From assembly GCF_001695835.1 (NCBI RefSeq), contig NZ_MBSO01000019.1:1-64000 (forward strand): a stretch of DNA of 64,000 bases, written 5' to 3'. Both the position numbers and the translations under genes were made by a program. Shown here in pieces: positions 59,054 to 64,000 of the stretch. The first letter of the stretch is position 1; each line of letters begins with the position of its first letter. The notes beneath the pieces were generated by a model. The model saw only the letters and a list, made by a program, of their open reading frames with translations. It was not told the origin of the DNA and did not search any database. The DNA is from Ensifer sp. LC11. GTDB lineage: Bacteria; Pseudomonadota; Alphaproteobacteria; Rhizobiales; Rhizobiaceae.

Positions 59054-61435
59054 TCAAACGCTATGAGCGTTGAATCGCGGCTGGCGCATCAGCGTCTCGA
59101 AGTCTGCCGCCGAGAGCGGCCGGCTGAAGAAATACCCTTGAATCTCGTCGCAGCCGCTTTGGCGGAGAAATTCGACCTGCGCCTGGGTTTCAACGCCTTC
59201 GGCAATGACGCGCAGCCCCAGGTTCTGGGCGAGCGAAATGATCGCTGCAGTGATCGCCTTGTCGTCAAGATCTGCAGGGATATCGGCGACGAAGGATCTG
59301 TCGATCTTCAGGCGGCGCACCGGAAACCGCTTCAAGGCGCTGAGGCTCGAGTACCCGGTGCCGAAATCATCGATGGCCAAGTGGACCCCGATCGTCTGCA
59401 ACTCGTGCATGGTGGCGATCGCACCCGGCACGTCCTGCATGATCAGGCTCTCGGTCAGTTCGAGTTCGAGGCAGCAGGGATCAAGCTCGGTTTCGGCGAG
59501 GATCGCTGCAACGTGGCCCGCCCAATTTCGCTCCCGGAACTGGCGCGCCGAAACGTTGACGCTGACGATCAGCGGCGGCAGGCCGGCATCCTGCCAGGCC
59601 TTCGCCTGACGGCAGGCGGCGCGCAGCACCCAGTCGCCGATCGGCACGATGAGCCCGGTTTCTTCGGCAAGGGGAATGAAGTCGCCGGGCGAGACTGTGC
59701 CGCGCTCCGGATGGCGCCAGCGAAGTAAAGCTTCGGCCGCAAAGACGCGGCCGTTGGCGAGGTTCATCTGCGGCTGGAACTGCAGGAAGAATTCCTCACG
59801 CGCCAGCGCCCGGCGCAATTCCTCCTGCTGCCTGAGCTTCTCATGCGCCTTGGCCGCCATTTCCTCGGTGAAGACCTGCAGATTGTTGCGGCCGAGCTCC
59901 TTGGCGCGATACATCGCCATATCGGCATTGGCGAGCAGCTCGCCGACCGTCTTGCCCTGATTGGGGAAACAGGCGACACCCATGCTGCAGGTCACCTGCA
60001 GGCTCCGGCCTTCGATCTGCATCGGCGCGGCGATTGCGCGCCTGATGTCCTCGAGCCTCGCCAGCACGATGTCGCGTTCGCAGGGGAGCCCGTTCAGAAG
60101 CAGGATGAACTCGTCGCCGCCAACGCGCACCACCATATCGGACTTGCGCACCGAGGTACGCATGCGCGAGGCCGTGACCTTCAGCAGTTCGTCGCCGGCG
60201 GCATGGCCCAGCGTATCGTTGACCAGCTTGAAATTGTCGAGATCGAGGAAGGCAAGAACCGCCCATTGCCCCGTGCCGCGCAGGGCTTCGAGTGCCTCGG
60301 CGACCTGCTCCTCGAACAGCGCCCGGTTGGGCAGACCGGTCAGCGCGTCGTGGTGCGCCATGAAACTGATGCGGTCTTCCGCCTGCTTGCGCTCGATCGC
60401 GATACCGGCGAGATGCGCCGCCATCGCGATCAGTTCCTTCTGTCCGTCATCGGGCACGCCCACCGAGCCGGAATAGAGCGCGAAGGTGCCGAGCACCTTG
60501 CGCTCGCGCGAGTGGATCGGGGTCGACCAGCAGGAGCGGAAGCCATAGGGGCGCACCAGCTCGCGATAGTCGTCCCAGAGCGGATCGACGAGGATATCCG
60601 ATACGATCACCTGCTCGCCGCGCCAGGCGGCCGTACCGCAGGAGCCCATGCGAGGTCCGATCTCGACGCCATGGATCGTCGTGCAATAGGACTCATCCAG
60701 GCTCGGCGCCGCGCCATGGAAGAGATAACGGCCATCGGCCGAAAGCAACAGCACGGAGCCTTTGATCCCGGGCATCAGTGCCTCGATCAGCAGGATCATG
60801 TCGCGAAAGAACTCGTCGAGCGGCCGGCCCTTGGCAATCATCTCCAGCAGGCGGGCCTGCCCCTCGAGCAGGCGTTCGGCCGCCTTGCGATCGGAGATAT
60901 CGCGCGATACGCCGACGACGCCGACAATCTTGCCGCGCTTGTTGCGCAGTGGCACCTTGGAGGTCATCAGCCAGCGGTCGCGCCCCTTGCTGACGATCGC
61001 CCGCTCCTCGATGCCGAAGATCGGCTCGCCGGTTTCGATCACACGACGCTCGATGTCGGCAATCGCCTTTGCCATGTGCGGCGGGTGAAGATCGAAGTCG
61101 GTCTTGCCGACGATATCCTTCAGCGCTTCGAGACCGTTGTCGGCAACCGTCACCTGGTTGGCGATCAGGAACCGTCCTTCGACATCCTTGGCGTAGATGT
61201 AGTCGGGGACGTGGTTGATCATCGTTTCCAACCAGTAGTGGCGGTCAGCGATGTCTGGCTCATTCGGAAAGATGCGCGCGACTTCCTCGGCCAGACGGTT
61301 GCTGGCATCGATCAGGCGACGCGTGTCCTCGTTGCCGCCGGCATTCATGGCAGCGTATCGTGGATTGCGGGACGTGTTCTTCGCCAAGCAAGGCCTCCCG
61401 ACGCTTTTCGTCGCGTCGCTGCGATCTTTCCCCAC
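59054..61435 (-). CDS. PAS-GAF-GGDEF-EAL cyclic-di-GMP signalling protein
   Basis: A 793-residue cytoplasmic protein. PAS domain about 68-185 ('VPDYIYAKDVEGRFLIANQV', with a PAC tail 'GVVGVSRDISDRKAAERLL'), GAF about 195-350, GGDEF about 355-520 with intact 'GGDEF' at 439-443 and an RxxD I-site at 430-433, EAL about 540-785 with 'EAL' at 568-570 and 'DDFGTGYSSL'. Both catalytic sites look complete, so it may make and degrade c-di-GMP. The start is uncertain: GTG 61435 gives the long form and ATG 61348 a form 29 residues shorter, and neither has a clear ribosome site. Confidence 0.92.
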   Translation of the reverse strand: MGKDRSDATKSVGRPCLAKNTSRNPRYAAMNAGGNEDTRRLIDASNRLAEEVARIFPNEPDIADRHYWLETMINHVPDYIYAKDVEGRFLIANQVTVADNGLEALKDIVGKTDFDLHPPHMAKAIADIERRVIETGEPIFGIEERAIVSKGRDRWLMTSKVPLRNKRGKIVGVVGVSRDISDRKAAERLLEGQARLLEMIAKGRPLDEFFRDMILLIEALMPGIKGSVLLLSADGRYLFHGAAPSLDESYCTTIHGVEIGPRMGSCGTAAWRGEQVIVSDILVDPLWDDYRELVRPYGFRSCWSTPIHSRERKVLGTFALYSGSVGVPDDGQKELIAMAAHLAGIAIERKQAEDRISFMAHHDALTGLPNRALFEEQVAEALEALRGTGQWAVLAFLDLDNFKLVNDTLGHAAGDELLKVTASRMRTSVRKSDMVVRVGGDEFILLLNGLPCERDIVLARLEDIRRAIAAPMQIEGRSLQVTCSMGVACFPNQGKTVGELLANADMAMYRAKELGRNNLQVFTEEMAAKAHEKLRQQEELRRALAREEFFLQFQPQMNLANGRVFAAEALLRWRHPERGTVSPGDFIPLAEETGLIVPIGDWVLRAACRQAKAWQDAGLPPLIVSVNVSARQFRERNWAGHVAAILAETELDPCCLELELTESLIMQDVPGAIATMHELQTIGVHLAIDDFGTGYSSLSALKRFPVRRLKIDRSFVADIPADLDDKAITAAIISLAQNLGLRVIAEGVETQAQVEFLRQSGCDEIQGYFFSRPLSAADFETLMRQPRFNAHSV

Positions 61436-61558
61436 TTCACGTTAGACGAGCAAGAGTTAGCCCTTCCTAAATAACTTGTAGAAAAATCGTGCAGAGGTTG
61501 CAATCGCCAAGTTGCACGAGCCCAAAGAAGGGGTGGGCGACGCCACCCCTGTGCCTGT

Positions 61559-62932
61559 TCAGGACAGGCGCTGGCGCGCCGGGGGAATGAGCATCAAGAG
61601 CTGATCGACGATCACCATCACGACGATCGCAAGCCCCGTCAGCGGGAAGGCTAGTCCGAAGAGTACGGCCATGATCCACAATCCTGCATAGACGCTGCGT
61701 CGCGGCGGCATCGGCGGCACGCCGATGCGCCCGGCCGGGCGACGCTTCCACCACATGACGACGGCGGAAAGCGAGACGAGCACGATGGCGATGCAGGCGG
61801 AAAGCATCAGCAGCTGGTTAAACCGTCCCCACTCCTGCCCCTTGTGCACGTTGATGCTCCACTCAATCGCCTTTCCAAGCGCCGGATAGTCGCCAAAGGC
61901 AATGTCGACGAGCGGTTTTCCGGAATACTGGTCAATGTGGATCGTGCGTTCCCGTGCGAGATCGGCCGGAAAGATCGCAGCCGTATAGACGCCGGTCTCG
62001 TCTGAGGGGATCGCCAGCTCGTAGCCGGGCAGCATGCCGGCGGCATCGGCAATCGCCACGGCGCGGTCAATCCCGACCGCCCCGACCGAAGCATCGACGT
62101 CCGACGTCGGAACCGGTGCGCTCTCCATCAGCCAGTTGGCCTTGGCCAGCACGTCGGTCGAAACCTTGCTCGAGGTCGGAACCTCATCCCAAAGCTGCGC
62201 CGGATAGCCGAGCCCCATCGCCGTCAGCTTGCCGTTGACGGCCGCACCCCAGTAGCCAGACCAGAGAAGGCCGGAGAAGGCGAGGAAAACGATCAGCACC
62301 CCTGCTCCGATGCCGGTCACGGCATGGAGATCGCGCCAGAAAACGCGACGTTTCGGGGTACCGCGCACCGTCAGCACGCCGCCCGTCTGCTGGCGCGGCC
62401 ACCAGAGATAGATGCCGGTGAAGACAAGCAGAATGGCAAAGCCCGCGACGATTTCGATGATCTTTTCGACCGACTTGCCGAAGTAATCGAGACTGTGCAG
62501 GTCCTCGACCACCTGGTTGAACTCCTCTGAAGGCGCGACCCGATCGAGGATGGCGCCCGAATAGGGATCGACGAAGACCAGCATGCGGGCTTTGCCGATG
62601 CCGACGGTGACACGCGCCGAGCGATCGGTGTCGGCGGGCGTGCGGTAAGACACGGCTGCGCTGCCGGGCACCGACTCGACGGCGGTGGCGACGATCGCCG
62701 AAGGGGCCAGCCGTTCGGCACCAACCGGCACGACGTTGCGGTAGGCAAAGACGGTGTCATCGATCTCGTCATTGAAGAGATAAAGCCCGCCGGTGACAGC
62801 GAGGCTGATCATGAAGGGAATGACGAGCAGGCCGGCGAAGAAGTGCCAGCGCCAGATGGCACGATAGAGCGAAACGCCGCGCTCGGCGGCGACCGGCTGC
62901 ATTGCGGCGCCGGTAAAGGATGCGGTTGTCAT
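61559..62932 (-). CDS. PepSY-associated transmembrane protein
   Basis: A 457-residue inner-membrane protein of the PepSY/PiuB family with four main helices (about 28-52, 160-182, 208-232 and 372-392), a pair near the C-terminus, and conserved 'IWRWHFFAGLLVIPFMISLAVTGGLYLF', 'DLHAVTGIGAGVLIVFLAFSGLLWSGYWG' and 'INVHKGQEWGRFNQLLML'. His residues in these helices suggest heme or metal-related electron transfer. Related genes are found with siderophore or copper uptake systems. GGAG precedes the ATG. It follows the DUF2946 gene by 130 bases. Confidence 0.9.
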   Translation of the reverse strand: MTTASFTGAAMQPVAAERGVSLYRAIWRWHFFAGLLVIPFMISLAVTGGLYLFNDEIDDTVFAYRNVVPVGAERLAPSAIVATAVESVPGSAAVSYRTPADTDRSARVTVGIGKARMLVFVDPYSGAILDRVAPSEEFNQVVEDLHSLDYFGKSVEKIIEIVAGFAILLVFTGIYLWWPRQQTGGVLTVRGTPKRRVFWRDLHAVTGIGAGVLIVFLAFSGLLWSGYWGAAVNGKLTAMGLGYPAQLWDEVPTSSKVSTDVLAKANWLMESAPVPTSDVDASVGAVGIDRAVAIADAAGMLPGYELAIPSDETGVYTAAIFPADLARERTIHIDQYSGKPLVDIAFGDYPALGKAIEWSINVHKGQEWGRFNQLLMLSACIAIVLVSLSAVVMWWKRRPAGRIGVPPMPPRRSVYAGLWIMAVLFGLAFPLTGLAIVVMVIVDQLLMLIPPARQRLS

Positions 62933-63062
62933 GATGTTCTCCGGGGAAGTTCCGCTTTGCGCGACTTCGCCTCTTGAGGGGCGGGACGGCTCCGGACGCT
63001 AGCGCAGCGCATCGAAACGCTTTCGACGCGGCTGCGGCCGACTGGTCGCCATCAGGCGGATA

Positions 63063-63581
63063 TCAGGCGGAGAAAGCTGATGGAGGCGCCCTTGGTCCCG
63101 CACCGGTCAACAGAACGGCGTGAACGAGCACAAGCTCGTTGGATTGGAGGGACGGCGGCAAAGCCGGCAAATGCGGCGGGGTCGATATCCGATAGGACGT
63201 CGGCAGCGCGCCCGGCGCAACGAGGCAGCAGGACTGGCACCCATGGCCTTTCGTGCCGCCCTTGCCATCGGGATCGTCGTGACCGGTGAGGCAGAGATCG
63301 GCAAGAGTGCCATCGGGAAGGACGTAGGCGGCCATAGCCGGTGCGACCGGCATGGCGGCGGCAGGCTGCTGGACGAAGGCCGACACGACGAGGACCAGCG
63401 CGCACAACATGCGCGCCGCCAAATCCGTCAGCCGATCTCCCAGAAACCGTCGCGCCAATTGTGCCCCCGAAAACCGAGAGCGACAGCTAAAGTCCGCCGA
63501 CGAGAAAGGCAAGCGGGCAATGAGCCGCATGCCCGCATCAAAACATTTCATGTCTGATATCAGCGCGATCTGCTTCCGCAT
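63063..63581 (-). CDS. DUF2946 family protein
   Basis: A 172-residue protein with a membrane segment (about 65-82, 'MLCALVLVVSAF') and a periplasmic part containing 'DLCLTGHDDPDGKGGTKGHGCQSCCLVAPGALP', a Cys/His-rich motif typical of DUF2946 and suggestive of metal binding. The ATG at 63581 has AAGGA ten bases upstream; shorter in-frame starts lack one. It probably forms an operon with the PepSY gene downstream. DUF2946 genes often neighbour copper or iron uptake genes. Confidence 0.78.
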   Translation of the reverse strand: MRKQIALISDMKCFDAGMRLIARLPFSSADFSCRSRFSGAQLARRFLGDRLTDLAARMLCALVLVVSAFVQQPAAAMPVAPAMAAYVLPDGTLADLCLTGHDDPDGKGGTKGHGCQSCCLVAPGALPTSYRISTPPHLPALPPSLQSNELVLVHAVLLTGAGPRAPPSAFSA

Positions 63582-63632
63582 CCCCACGTCCTTGCCTAAG
63601 ACAGGCCACGGCAACGACGGGAGGAATTCGGC

Positions 63633-64000
63633 ATGCTGACGATCTATGGGGTCTACCGCTCACGCGCATCGCGCAACTACTGGATGGCGGGGGAGCTCGG
63701 CATCCCCTTCAAATCGGTGCCGGTCGTCCAGGCCCGCCGCGTTGCCGACCCACTTGCCACCGACGCCCCCATCAACACCAAGTCGCCGGCCTTCCTCGCC
63801 GTCAATCCAATGGGCCTGATCCCGGCGATCGAAGACGATGGCGTGGTGCTGACGGAGTCGCTTGCCAACAATCTCTACCTCGCCCGCAAATATGGCGGCC
63901 CGCTGGCGCCAGCCGACGTGCGCGAGGAAGGCCTGATGGGCAACTGGACGATGTGGGCAGCGACCGAGGTCGAGCCCCATGCGGTGCAGATCATCCTGAC
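63633..64000 (+). CDS. Glutathione S-transferase, N-terminal part (runs off the window)
   Basis: The first 122 codons of a GST-fold protein. '[31 protein letters not shown]' is the thioredoxin-like start, with Ser/Arg in place of the beta-class Cys. '[36 protein letters not shown]' holds the cis-Pro and Glu-Ser glutathione site. GGGAGGA precedes the ATG. Divergent from the DUF2946 gene by 51 bases. The C-terminal helical domain continues beyond 64000. Confidence 0.88.
   Translation, partial: MLTIYGVYRSRASRNYWMAGELGIPFKSVPVVQARRVADPLATDAPINTKSPAFLAVNPMGLIPAIEDDGVVLTESLANNLYLARKYGGPLAPADVREEGLMGNWTMWAATEVEPHAVQIIL

Noticed and set aside
59843-61474. 543-codon plus-strand frame opposite the GGDEF-EAL gene
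   Set aside because: Antisense shadow of a clear multidomain protein.
1-64000. Search for tRNA, rRNA, CRISPR arrays, phage, toxin-antitoxin or restriction genes
   Set aside because: No cloverleaf, ribosomal sequence, regularly spaced repeat or relevant protein motif was seen; the HerA-like ATPase alone is not evidence for a defence system.

Overview
The window looks like chromosomal DNA of a Sinorhizobium/Ensifer-type alphaproteobacterium (Rhizobiaceae). The evidence is its high GC content, a near-canonical MucR/Ros regulator next to a seven-gene Mrp/Pha cation/proton antiporter operon, rhizobial intergenic palindromic repeats of the 'gagcgggatg' and 'gcaattccagg' types, and many stand-alone LysR, HxlR, TetR, GNAT and MFS genes. 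No rRNA, tRNA, CRISPR array, phage or conjugation gene was seen. The only mobile DNA is the end of an IS630-type transposase at the left edge.

Layout. 1-8 kb: transposase tail, sufE, mucR, and the phaABCDEFG operon on the minus strand. 8-15.8 kb: a membrane-bound c-di-GMP phosphodiesterase, msrB, a hemolysin III-type membrane protein, a TraR/DksA zinc-finger protein, a universal stress protein, and a VOC dioxygenase / HxlR / NmrA-type reductase cluster. 16-24.3 kb: a large inverse-autotransporter/beta-helix surface protein, a DUF2798/LysR pair, an HxlR-controlled GST / NTF2 / tautomerase operon, and oligopeptidase B. 24.4-33.8 kb: DUF1697, TetR, a homocysteine methyltransferase-like protein, SelO, PQQ glucose dehydrogenase, an orphan MerR, and a GNAT/DJ-1 pair preceded by a complete transcription attenuator. 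33.8-46 kb: nitroreductase, two c-type cytochromes, LysE/YafY pair, SodB, TetR with its target, a branched-chain aminotransferase, GNAT-alcohol dehydrogenase, DUF1275, a PTP-like phosphatase, haloacid dehalogenase and Tam. 46-54 kb: two LysR genes with MFS, aldo-keto reductase and WrbA partners. 54-64 kb: a HerA-like ATPase, Ohr/OhrR, an L,D-transpeptidase, a PAS-GAF-GGDEF-EAL protein, a DUF2946/PepSY operon and the start of a second GST.

A recurring theme is handling of electrophiles, peroxides and redox stress (MsrB, two HxlR modules, GSTs, WrbA, SodB, Ohr/OhrR, SelO, nitroreductase), mostly as small regulator-plus-target modules with visible operators. The strongest unexplained signal is the attenuator at 32521-32660. 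It has a strong promoter, an apparently leaderless 16-residue leader peptide containing Tyr-Phe-Trp-Leu-Phe, mutually exclusive pause, antiterminator and terminator stems, and a T-run. It sits upstream of a GNAT gene rather than an amino-acid biosynthesis gene. Pairings and motifs were read by eye; no folding program or database search was run.
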